From: Dehalococcoidia bacterium
GTDB taxonomy: Bacteria; Chloroflexota; Dehalococcoidia; Dehalococcoidales; Fen-1064
Length of the DNA: 51,389 nt
Assembly (NCBI GenBank): GCA_011171075.1
Contig: DUFD01000016.1
Span: 1 to 51,389 of the forward strand
Direction: 5' to 3'
Made by a program: the position numbers and the translations under genes. Each line of letters opens with the position of its first letter. Position 1 is the first letter of the stretch. Positions 1 through 6,851 of this stretch are shown here, piece after piece. Under the pieces are notes generated by a model that was given only the letters and a program-made list of their open reading frames with translations, was not told where the DNA came from and did not search any database.

Positions 1-1126
1 CGCCTGCCTGGATGGCCGCGCCTACGGCGACCACCTCGTCGGGATTGACCCCCTTGTGGGGCTCCTTGCCGAAGAACTGCTTTACCTTCTCCTGGACGAG
101 GGGCATTCGGGTTTGGCCACCGACCAGCACCACTTCGTCAATCTGGGCTGTCGTTTTTTCGGCGTCGGTCAGTGCCTGGCGCACCGGTCCCAGGCTGTTC
201 TCCACTAGGTCCATCACCAATTGCTCCAGTTTGGAGCGGGAGAGCACCATATTGAGGTGCTTCGGCCCACTGGCATCGGCGGTGATGAAGGGGAGGTTAA
301 TCTCCGTCTGCTGGACAGTGGACAGCTCGGTCTTGGCCTTTTCCGCTGCTTCCTTCAGACGCTGCAGAGCCATTTTGTCCTGCCGCAGGTCTATTCCCTG
401 CTCTCGCTTGTATTCATCGCATACCCAGTCCATTATCCTCTGGTCGAAATCGTCGCCGCCGAGATGGGTATCGCCGTTGGTTGACTTCACCTGGAAGGTG
501 CCTTCACCCAGTTCCAGGATGGATATATCGAAGGTGCCGCCACCGAGGTCGTAGACGGCGATAGTCTCCTCTTTCTTCTTGTCCAGGCCGTAGGCCAGCG
601 AGGCGGCTGTAGGTTCGTTAACGATGCGTAACACCTCCAGCCCAGCAATCTTGCCGGCATCCTTGGTTGCCTGCCGCTGGCTATCGTTGAAGTATGCGGG
701 TACGGTGATTACGGCCTCGGTTACCTTCTCACCGAGATAGGCCTCAGCGTCCGTCTTGAGTTTCTGGAGAATCATGGCTGATATTTCCGGGGGGCTGTAT
801 TCCTTATCACCCATCTTCACGTGGGCATCACTGTTGGCTGCCTTGACAATCTTGTAGGGTAGCAGCTTCCGGTCATATTCAACAGATGGTTCGTCATATT
901 TACGTCCCATCAGACGCTTGATACTGAAAATGGTGTTATCCGAGTTGGTGATTGCCTGACGACGGGCGACCTGTCCCACGAGGCGTTCGCCGCCCTTGCC
1001 TATTGCCACCACCGATGGTGTGGTACGGCCACCCTCAGCATTGGGTATGATGGTTGGCTCCCCACCCTCCATAACGGCTACCGCAGAAAAGGTTGTACCC
1101 AAATCAATGCCTATGACCTTTGCCAT
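1..1126 (-). CDS. dnaK: Chaperone DnaK (Hsp70), N-terminal part; gene runs off the left edge
   Basis: ATP-dependent Hsp70 chaperone that binds exposed hydrophobic segments of cytoplasmic proteins; works with GrpE and DnaJ. The visible ~375 codons cover the nucleotide-binding domain: the first phosphate loop starts [18 protein letters not shown], then [11 protein letters not shown], the second phosphate loop [12 protein letters not shown], and the adenosine motif [11 protein letters not shown]. About 250 C-terminal residues (substrate-binding domain) lie outside the window. The ATG at 1126 is preceded by AGGAGG with 8 nt spacing. It is the third gene of hrcA-grpE-dnaK, 71 nt after grpE, so control by HrcA at the operator near 2859 is expected. 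Confidence 0.97.
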   Translation of the reverse strand, partial: MAKVIGIDLGTTFSAVAVMEGGEPTIIPNAEGGRTTPSVVAIGKGGERLVGQVARRQAITNSDNTIFSIKRLMGRKYDEPSVEYDRKLLPYKIVKAANSDAHVKMGDKEYSPPEISAMILQKLKTDAEAYLGEKVTEAVITVPAYFNDSQRQATKDAGKIAGLEVLRIVNEPTAASLAYGLDKKKEETIAVYDLGGGTFDISILELGEGTFQVKSTNGDTHLGGDDFDQRIMDWVCDEYKREQGIDLRQDKMALQRLKEAAEKAKTELSTVQQTEINLPFITADASGPKHLNMVLSRSKLEQLVMDLVENSLGPVRQALTDAEKTTAQIDEVVLVGGQTRMPLVQEKVKQFFGKEPHKGVNPDEVVAVGAAIQAG

Positions 1127-1197
1127 TGTCCAATCCTCCTTTGTCTAGCGGGGGAATCGATAATCGGTTTAATATTAAATAACTTAATCGGGCTACT

Positions 1198-1764
1198 CTA
1201 GTCTTCTTCATCGGCCCCGGCGATATCTCCAGGTCCTGTTTCTCCGTTGCCTACCACGACCATAGACGGACGAAGTACCCTGTCGTGTAGCATGTATCCT
1301 TTCTGTATCTCCTGGATTACTATGCCTTCTGGACCTTTACTGTGCATGGCGGCTTCATGGAGGTTGGGGTCGAACTTCTCACCGAGTGCTTCTATCTCCC
1401 GCACCCCCTGTGACTCAAGGCCAGCCCGCAGCTTCCGTTCAATGAGACGTATCCCCTCCACCCAGCCTTCATCGACCGTCGGGCTATCCGTGCTATCAGA
1501 ATGCTCCAGGGCTCTTGCAAGGTCATCGAGGACGGGGAGGATACTGTACGCCAGTTCGGCATTGGCTGTCTTGATAATATCTCCCCTTTCCTGCTCGCTT
1601 CGACGTTTCAGGTTAACGAAGTCCGCCTGTGCCCTTTGCCAGTTAGCCAGATATTCCTCTGCCCTCTTTTTTTCTGCTGCCAGAGCCTGCTCCAGTGTCT
1701 CTGGTTCTTCTGGCTCTATATCTTCCTTGTCGGTTGGCTCGATATCCGGGTCTCTGGGTATCAT
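1198..1764 (-). CDS. grpE: Nucleotide exchange factor GrpE
   Basis: Promotes ADP release from DnaK. The reading frame is open from 1839, but the ATG at 1764 is the better start: it lies 19 nt after the hrcA stop, has GGGGAAAGG just upstream, and gives 188 residues, normal for GrpE. The product has an acidic disordered N terminus (DIEPTDKEDIEPEEPE), a long coiled coil (residues ~25-80, with LANWQRAQADFVNLKRR typical of the family) and a C-terminal beta domain with the conserved FDPNLHEAAMH and VLRPSMVVVGNG. It sits between hrcA and dnaK in one transcription unit. Confidence 0.96.
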   Translation of the reverse strand: MIPRDPDIEPTDKEDIEPEEPETLEQALAAEKKRAEEYLANWQRAQADFVNLKRRSEQERGDIIKTANAELAYSILPVLDDLARALEHSDSTDSPTVDEGWVEGIRLIERKLRAGLESQGVREIEALGEKFDPNLHEAAMHSKGPEGIVIQEIQKGYMLHDRVLRPSMVVVGNGETGPGDIAGADEED

Positions 1765-1783
1765 TCCTTTCCCCGTGTCCCGT

Positions 1784-2833
1784 TCAGTTTTTCCCGAAGT
1801 CTGTCTGGGAGGTTGCCTCTTTGCCGTATAGTCTGGCAATCATCCGACTCAACAACCAGGCCAGATAGTCGATGGCCGCAATGCTACGGCTGTAGGGCAT
1901 TCGGGTAGGACCGATGACGGCTATTGTACCCACAGCCTCGTCGGGCAATCCGTACCGACTGAGAACCACGCTGTAGTCCCGGATAATTTCAGACTCATTC
2001 TCCTTGCCGATAACCACCTGCACGCCGTGGAGAGGCAGCTTGTGGGGGAGGATGGCTTTCAGGCTGTTCCTGTTTTCGACCAGTTCTACCAGCGTCAGCC
2101 TCTGGCGGCTGCCCGTGAATTCCGGCTGGCCCAGTATAAAGTGCAGGCCATCGAGATACGGTTCGTCCCGGTCCTCCTCGTCTTCAGCCTGCATGATACC
2201 AAGTATATGGTTGGCTACCTGCTTTTCAATGTCGGATAGTTCCACCTCTTTGCCTGAAATCTGGTGAACGTCAAGGCTGGCATAATTGTTATTGAGCTTG
2301 CTGCTGATGGCTGTTAGCTCTGGCTGAAGGACGGGCTGCTCAAAGGTAATGAGTTGTTGCCTGACCTTGGCCCCTTGAAGAACGAGGATTAGCAGCGCCG
2401 TGTTGTCCTGCAGGCTTACCATTTCGATGTGCTTGAACTGACATTTGACTGGCCTGGGTATGAATACCACCGCCATGTTGTTGGCCAGGTGCGCCAGTAG
2501 CGTGGCCGTCAGGCGGAGCCACTCTTCGAGCTTGGTCTCAACCTGGTGGAACATGTGCTCTACCAGGTGCTGCTGGTTTAACGGAAGCTCGACGTCCTCC
2601 AGGGACTCCACGTAGTAGCGGTAACCCAAGTCCGAGGGGATACTGCCGGCCGAGGTGTGAGGGCGGATAATGTAGCCCTCGCGCTCAAGGCGTGCCATCT
2701 CATTGCGGATAGTGGCCGAGCTGACCCTCAGACCATAGTCGTGCAGGATGCTCTGTGATGGCACCGGCACCGCATTGACAATATACCGTCCAACTATTGA
2801 TTTTAGTATCGTTTCTGTTCTTGGTGGAAGCAT
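1784..2833 (-). CDS. hrcA: Heat-inducible transcription repressor HrcA
   Basis: Winged-helix repressor of the class I heat-shock operon; binds CIRCE operators and is stabilised by GroEL in other bacteria. The N-terminal helix-turn-helix reads VSSATIRNEMARLEREGYI followed by HTSAGSIPSDLGYRYYV, the HrcA signature; the rest is the GAF-like dimer/effector domain. A GTG at 2839 is possible, but ATG 2833 has GGAGG at 5 nt spacing and is preferred (349 residues). First gene of hrcA-grpE-dnaK. An operator matching its own family lies directly upstream (2846-2872), so it is autoregulated. Nothing looks truncated. Confidence 0.97.
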   Translation of the reverse strand: MLPPRTETILKSIVGRYIVNAVPVPSQSILHDYGLRVSSATIRNEMARLEREGYIIRPHTSAGSIPSDLGYRYYVESLEDVELPLNQQHLVEHMFHQVETKLEEWLRLTATLLAHLANNMAVVFIPRPVKCQFKHIEMVSLQDNTALLILVLQGAKVRQQLITFEQPVLQPELTAISSKLNNNYASLDVHQISGKEVELSDIEKQVANHILGIMQAEDEEDRDEPYLDGLHFILGQPEFTGSRQRLTLVELVENRNSLKAILPHKLPLHGVQVVIGKENESEIIRDYSVVLSRYGLPDEAVGTIAVIGPTRMPYSRSIAAIDYLAWLLSRMIARLYGKEATSQTDFGKN

Positions 2834-2845
2834 TTTCACCTCCAG

Positions 2846-2872
2846 TTAGCAGTCGAAGCATGAGACTGCTAA
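2846..2872. promoter_or_regulatory. CIRCE operator variant upstream of hrcA
   Basis: Perfect inverted repeat TTAGCAGTC-N9-GACTGCTAA. The textbook CIRCE is TTAGCACTC-N9-GAGTGCTAA; this copy has the same arm length and 9-nt spacer, with a compensated C/G swap at position 7 of each arm. It lies 12 nt upstream of the hrcA start codon and just downstream of the likely -10 region, so bound HrcA would block initiation or early elongation. Confidence 0.9.
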
Positions 2873-2879
2873 TACCATT

Positions 2880-2909
2880 AAATTACCATCTCTGACCCTC
2901 ATTTGTCAA
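2880..2909 (-). promoter_or_regulatory. Promoter of the hrcA-grpE-dnaK operon
   Basis: A consensus -35 TTGACA (minus strand, 2909-2904) is followed after 18 nt by a weak -10, TAATTT (2885-2880). The start site would fall at or next to the left edge of the CIRCE repeat. The -35 is convincing; the -10 is not. Confidence 0.6.
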
Positions 2910-2913
2910 GAGG

Positions 2914-2954
2914 AATTGGTACCAATTGAACACCAGTCTCGACTGTGTTATATT
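2914..2954 (+). promoter_or_regulatory. Promoter of the metallo-hydrolase gene with overlapping 14-bp palindrome
   Basis: TTGAAC (2926-2931), a 17-nt spacer and TATATT (2949-2954) form a good housekeeping promoter. Transcription would begin about position 2961-2962, at the ATG itself, so the mRNA is predicted to be leaderless. A perfect palindrome, AATTGGTACCAATT (2914-2927), overlaps the -35 box and lies in the gap between the two divergent promoters, where it could be an operator for an unknown regulator. Confidence 0.7.
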
Positions 2955-2961
2955 AAGCACG

Positions 2962-3594
2962 ATGGACATCAACTGGTTGGGGCACTCGTGCTTTCGTATC
3001 AAGGGCAGAAATGCCGCTATTGTCACCGACCCTTATCCTCCTGACTTGGGTTATTCGCTGGGTAAGCCGTCGGCAGATATCGTCACCGTCAGCCATCCAC
3101 ATCCAGGACATTCTTATACTGATGGTGTTTCCGGTGAGCCGAGACTGGTCAGGGGCCCCGGCGAGTACGAAATCAGTGGTGTATTGATTATCGGCGTGGC
3201 TACCTATCATGATAACGATAAGGGGGCCAAGCGGGGGAAAAATACTATATACCTGATGGATGTTGATGGGGTGTCGGTCTGCCACCTTGGTGACCTCGGG
3301 CATGTACTCACCGCTGACCAGGTGGAGCAGATAGAGGAAGTTGATGTGCTCCTGCTACCGGTGGGTGGCTTATCCACTATTAATGCCTCCGTAGCGGCTG
3401 AGGTTGTTCGCCAGCTGGAGCCCAAGGTAGTGGTGCCGATGCACTACCGGACAGATACCCTGAATAAGGGGTTGGCGACTGTAGATGGCTTTCTTAAAGA
3501 AATGGGTCAGAAGGAGACAGCATCCCAGCCCAAGCTGACATTGACCCGGACAACTTTACCCCTGACTACCCAGGTTGTCCTGCTTGATTATTAG
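2962..3594 (+). CDS. MBL-fold (UlaG-like) metallo-hydrolase
   Basis: Metallo-beta-lactamase-fold protein of the short L-ascorbate-6-P lactonase-like group. It opens with MDINWLGHSCFRIKG, as in that group, and later has HLGDLGH and VVPMHYRTD. The usual metal motif HxHxDH is altered to HPHPGH (VSHPHPGHSY, residue ~50), so an expected Asp ligand is Gly. Whether it still binds two metals is unclear. An upstream TTG (2926) is in frame but lies in the -35 box, so ATG 2962 is chosen; there is no Shine-Dalgarno, which fits a leaderless mRNA. Divergent from hrcA, convergent with the next gene. Substrate unknown. Confidence 0.8.
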   Translation: MDINWLGHSCFRIKGRNAAIVTDPYPPDLGYSLGKPSADIVTVSHPHPGHSYTDGVSGEPRLVRGPGEYEISGVLIIGVATYHDNDKGAKRGKNTIYLMDVDGVSVCHLGDLGHVLTADQVEQIEEVDVLLLPVGGLSTINASVAAEVVRQLEPKVVVPMHYRTDTLNKGLATVDGFLKEMGQKETASQPKLTLTRTTLPLTTQVVLLDY

Positions 3595-3631
3595 CCCACT
3601 GGATTTTTTGATGGCTCTTCTGAAGTTTTGC

Positions 3632-6600
3632 CTATAGCCGCCTTATCCAGACCACCATGGCTATCACGATGAGCAGTAGTAACGCCATTACCGAGAGTAC
3701 GGCGACAAACACGTAGGTTGCCCAGCGGGGGATGGTTATCTCCGCCGATGGCTTTGAAGAGGGCGGCGGTACCATAATCTGTATCTCGTCGTCCGGTTCT
3801 GAAGTCGGTTCTATCTCAAAAGATAGTAGTAGTGCTTCTGGCTCGGTGGTCTCCGGGTTCGTGTCTTCTTCCGTTTCGGGTTCCGGTGGTAGCGGTTCCG
3901 TAGTGAAAGCACCCACTGCGCTCCAGCGGCTGTGGCTCTTTTCCGAGATACCCCTGACCTTCCAGTAATACGTAGTTTCGTATTCTAGGTCTACATCGCA
4001 CTGCCAGGTAGTAGCTGGCAGTGCATCGGCATCCGTTTTTTCAATAAAGAGTTCGGTGAAGTCGCCGTTACTGGATACCAATAACTCGTAGTGCTCAGCG
4101 CCTGTTACGGCCCGCCACTGAAATACCGGTCTTAATGGCACGTTGATGGCACCGACTTCAGGCGAGAGTAGCTTGAGGGCATTATCACCACCGGCGAGGA
4201 TGGTAGTGAATGACCTTATGACTGACCAGTGGCTCAATACCGGCCGGGTAGCCCTTATGTGCCAGTAATAGGTAGTATTCGGCTTCAGCTCTGGAAGCCG
4301 GACGGAAGTGGCACCGGTCCTGCCCTCCAAGCCCTTGGGAACAGTCGAAAAGCTGAAGTCATCGTCAATTTGCCACAGGTATTCTGTTGCCCCCATCAGC
4401 GGTACCCAGGAAAGGGCGGCATCATCGGTCTCTACGCCCCCCTCGTCGTTGGTCGGTGATTCCAGTGTGACCGGCACGGAAAGGGTATCAACGTAGCTCA
4501 CTAGGCAGGTGTTCTGACTGTCGATTGACCACAGCTGGCAGTATGATACCTGAAGCCCGTTGAGGACGGCACCATCAGTGAGGTCGCGGGTCACCATCTC
4601 GAAGGTCTGTCCCAGGGTGAAAGTAGGGGTGAGGCAACGTTCCATACCACCCTTCCCGCTGTATGTATCTACTGGCTGTGAGTTGATTGCGTAGAGAGTA
4701 CCTGCCTGTGAGACCGCCAGCTGGTCGATAATCGCACCATCCGGCAGACCACCATCGATACTCTGCCACGAATCGCTGCTGCCGATGATGAAGCGGTGAA
4801 TTCGCTCCCTGTTATCGGGGCTGACTTCAGCGGCACTGGCGGCATATACGGTCCGGTTGCTACCGAAGGAGATGTCGAAGGTAACGGAGACCTCGCCGAT
4901 ACCACTGACCAGGGGCAACTGGTTCCCCAGTGGCTGAAAGGAGGCACCGTTATCGCTGGAGTAGTAGACCTGACCGGTCATATTGCCTGCCAGAACGGTC
5001 TGGTCGGAGTTGTAGACTGGCGATACTGCTATGCTACTGATTGGCTGGCTGCCGACAGCTGCCCCCTCTGTCGGAGAGAGAGTACCATTAGTGAAGCGGA
5101 AGACCCTTCCCTGGCTGCCATCGAAACTGCCGATGAAGAGGGCGTCATTGCTGGCTATTGCCCAGGCATCGACCTGGAGGGGAATACTAGTCGCTGTGAA
5201 ATTCTGGCCATTGTCTACGGATTTCCATATTGCAGGGCTGCCATTACCACTCCCGGCCAGAAACAGCACCTGGTTACCGGCATCATACAGGGGTGAGACC
5301 TTTACAAGGTTGAGTTCGTTAATCTCAGACGGCGTACTGGTCAATACCCTTTCCGAGTAGAAACCTCCGGTGACACTCCGCCAGAGGCTGTGCACCAGGT
5401 GCTGCGCGTCAAATGTCAGCATAAAGAGGGTGCTACCGTAGTTGGGGGGTACAGCCAGGTCAACGATGGCGTTTATCGTGGTATCAATCATGCTTATCTG
5501 GTTCCATGTCTTGCCACTATCCACAGTTCGGGAAAAAGCGCTCTCCTTGCCACTGGTCACCGCATAGGCTTTACCGTTAATGGCGAAATTGGGAGCCGTG
5601 AGAACATGCACTTCCGATTGCCCGGTCGGCGCTTTAGCAGAGGTTATCCAGTTCTGGCCGCTGTCAACACTGATATAGACCCGTGTGCTACCGGCAGCCC
5701 CGGCCAGCAACCTGGCATTACCGGTGTTGCCGGTAACCGCTACGCTGCTGACATCGATACTAATCAGGCCGTAGTCGGAGCCAATGTCTAAATCGCTGGC
5801 GACGAGGGCTTCGTTGCCCCTGGTGACCGTGTAGAGGTCGCCGCCGTCACCACCGGTGGCAATCGCGAGGAACAGGGTGGCACCTTCTATGGAACCTACA
5901 TAATCATCCGGAAATGCCACGGCTGCTAACGTCGGGACAATGCCCGGAATCGTTGCCGCACTAATAGATGAGCTCCATTCGCCATCGTTGAATCTGGTGA
6001 TGACGTAACTGTCTGATTCGTCGGTGACCACAGCGAGTAGCTGACCGTTTTCGGAGAAACGCGGTGAGAAGACGGTGCATACTATGTCTTTGTCACCGGC
6101 ACCGGTGTTTGTCCAGCCGGGGAGAGGGTCGCTCTCATCCAGGAGGTAGATACCGCCGAACTCCGCACTGTCCGTATCCCTGGTGGCAACAGCGACCAGA
6201 TTACCACTATCGCCCGCAGCGATATCGATAGACGTAATCTCCACATTGTCACTGCCGGCACCACCCGGGTTCGCAGGCAGAGGAACAAAGGTATTACCAG
6301 CATCGATCGATTTATATATAGTTGCCCCGGTAGCGTAATAGAGGCTGTTGTCAGGACCGATGGCGATATCGACTATTACGTCCTGTACCATACCCGTCTG
6401 TGACCAGGTATTGCCGTCGTCGACCGACTTGAACAGCCGGTAGCTGGTACCCGAGGGCGTGGCGTAGCAATAAAGGGTACCATTGGCTGCCAGTGTCAGG
6501 TGTTTGATATCCGCGCCACTTGCCAGTATCCATCCATTCAGTTCGCCCTCGGTTGGGGTATTGACCCGTGACCACCTTACTTCGTCTGCAATTGCCGCCG

Positions 6601-6688
6601 TCGTGGAGGGAGTTACCCAGAACTGCACCCAGACTAAGCTCAGCAGGCTTAGCAAGGGGAGTATTGCAACCAGTCTGGGAGATTTCAT
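3632..6688 (-). CDS. Large secreted surface protein with Asp-box (BNR) repeats, Fn3-like domains and C-terminal anchor
   Basis: A 1018-residue cell-surface protein. The ATG at 6688 opens a clear signal peptide (MKSPRLVAILPLLSLLSLVW). The body is a beta-propeller-like region with at least six Asp-box motifs: SVDDGNTW, SIDAGNTF, SVDSGQNW, TVDSGKTW, SVDNGQNF, SSDNGASF. Two fibronectin-III-like domains follow (each ends near WS..FTT, with TTYYWHIRA and TTYYWKVRG strands), then a Pro/Glu-rich linker and one membrane helix (about 25 residues) ending WIRRL. Asp boxes occur in sialidases, but no sialidase active site is evident; binding or adhesion is a safer guess. The upstream TTG at 6727 lies in the promoter. 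Strong leaderless-type promoter upstream. Confidence 0.85.
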   Translation of the reverse strand: MKSPRLVAILPLLSLLSLVWVQFWVTPSTTAAIADEVRWSRVNTPTEGELNGWILASGADIKHLTLAANGTLYCYATPSGTSYRLFKSVDDGNTWSQTGMVQDVIVDIAIGPDNSLYYATGATIYKSIDAGNTFVPLPANPGGAGSDNVEITSIDIAAGDSGNLVAVATRDTDSAEFGGIYLLDESDPLPGWTNTGAGDKDIVCTVFSPRFSENGQLLAVVTDESDSYVITRFNDGEWSSSISAATIPGIVPTLAAVAFPDDYVGSIEGATLFLAIATGGDGGDLYTVTRGNEALVASDLDIGSDYGLISIDVSSVAVTGNTGNARLLAGAAGSTRVYISVDSGQNWITSAKAPTGQSEVHVLTAPNFAINGKAYAVTSGKESAFSRTVDSGKTWNQISMIDTTINAIVDLAVPPNYGSTLFMLTFDAQHLVHSLWRSVTGGFYSERVLTSTPSEINELNLVKVSPLYDAGNQVLFLAGSGNGSPAIWKSVDNGQNFTATSIPLQVDAWAIASNDALFIGSFDGSQGRVFRFTNGTLSPTEGAAVGSQPISSIAVSPVYNSDQTVLAGNMTGQVYYSSDNGASFQPLGNQLPLVSGIGEVSVTFDISFGSNRTVYAASAAEVSPDNRERIHRFIIGSSDSWQSIDGGLPDGAIIDQLAVSQAGTLYAINSQPVDTYSGKGGMERCLTPTFTLGQTFEMVTRDLTDGAVLNGLQVSYCQLWSIDSQNTCLVSYVDTLSVPVTLESPTNDEGGVETDDAALSWVPLMGATEYLWQIDDDFSFSTVPKGLEGRTGATSVRLPELKPNTTYYWHIRATRPVLSHWSVIRSFTTILAGGDNALKLLSPEVGAINVPLRPVFQWRAVTGAEHYELLVSSNGDFTELFIEKTDADALPATTWQCDVDLEYETTYYWKVRGISEKSHSRWSAVGAFTTEPLPPEPETEEDTNPETTEPEALLLSFEIEPTSEPDDEIQIMVPPPSSKPSAEITIPRWATYVFVAVLSVMALLLLIVIAMVVWIRRL

Positions 6689-6698
6689 TACAGGGCGA

Positions 6699-6727
6699 AT
6701 TGTACTCGTGAGTGCGGGCAAAGTCAA
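6699..6727 (-). promoter_or_regulatory. Promoter of the Asp-box surface protein gene
   Basis: TTGACT (6727-6722), exactly 17 nt, then TACAAT (6704-6699). Only 10 nt separate the -10 box from the ATG at 6688, so the 5' leader would be about 0-4 nt. No ribosome-binding site is visible, in agreement with a leaderless mRNA. Confidence 0.75.
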
Positions 6728-6774
6728 TAAGGGCAGGCGTGATTTTCACCAGTGCCATCTGTTCAGATAAAGAG

Positions 6775-6801
6775 CGAGCCCCCCGCTTAGCGGGGGGCTC
6801 G
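6775..6801 (-). terminator. Intrinsic terminator after the beta-helix surface protein gene
   Basis: Perfect 12-bp GC-rich stem (CGAGCCCCCCGC pairing with GCGGGGGGCTCG) with a 3-nt loop. On the minus strand it is followed by CTCTTTATCT, a modest U-tract. It stands 50 nt beyond the stop codon of the gene at 6852-9494 and shields the promoter of the next gene. Confidence 0.8.
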
Positions 6802-6851
6802 TGGGATTCGAGTTTGCGTGCTATCCATCACGCCGGAACCAGTGGATTAGC

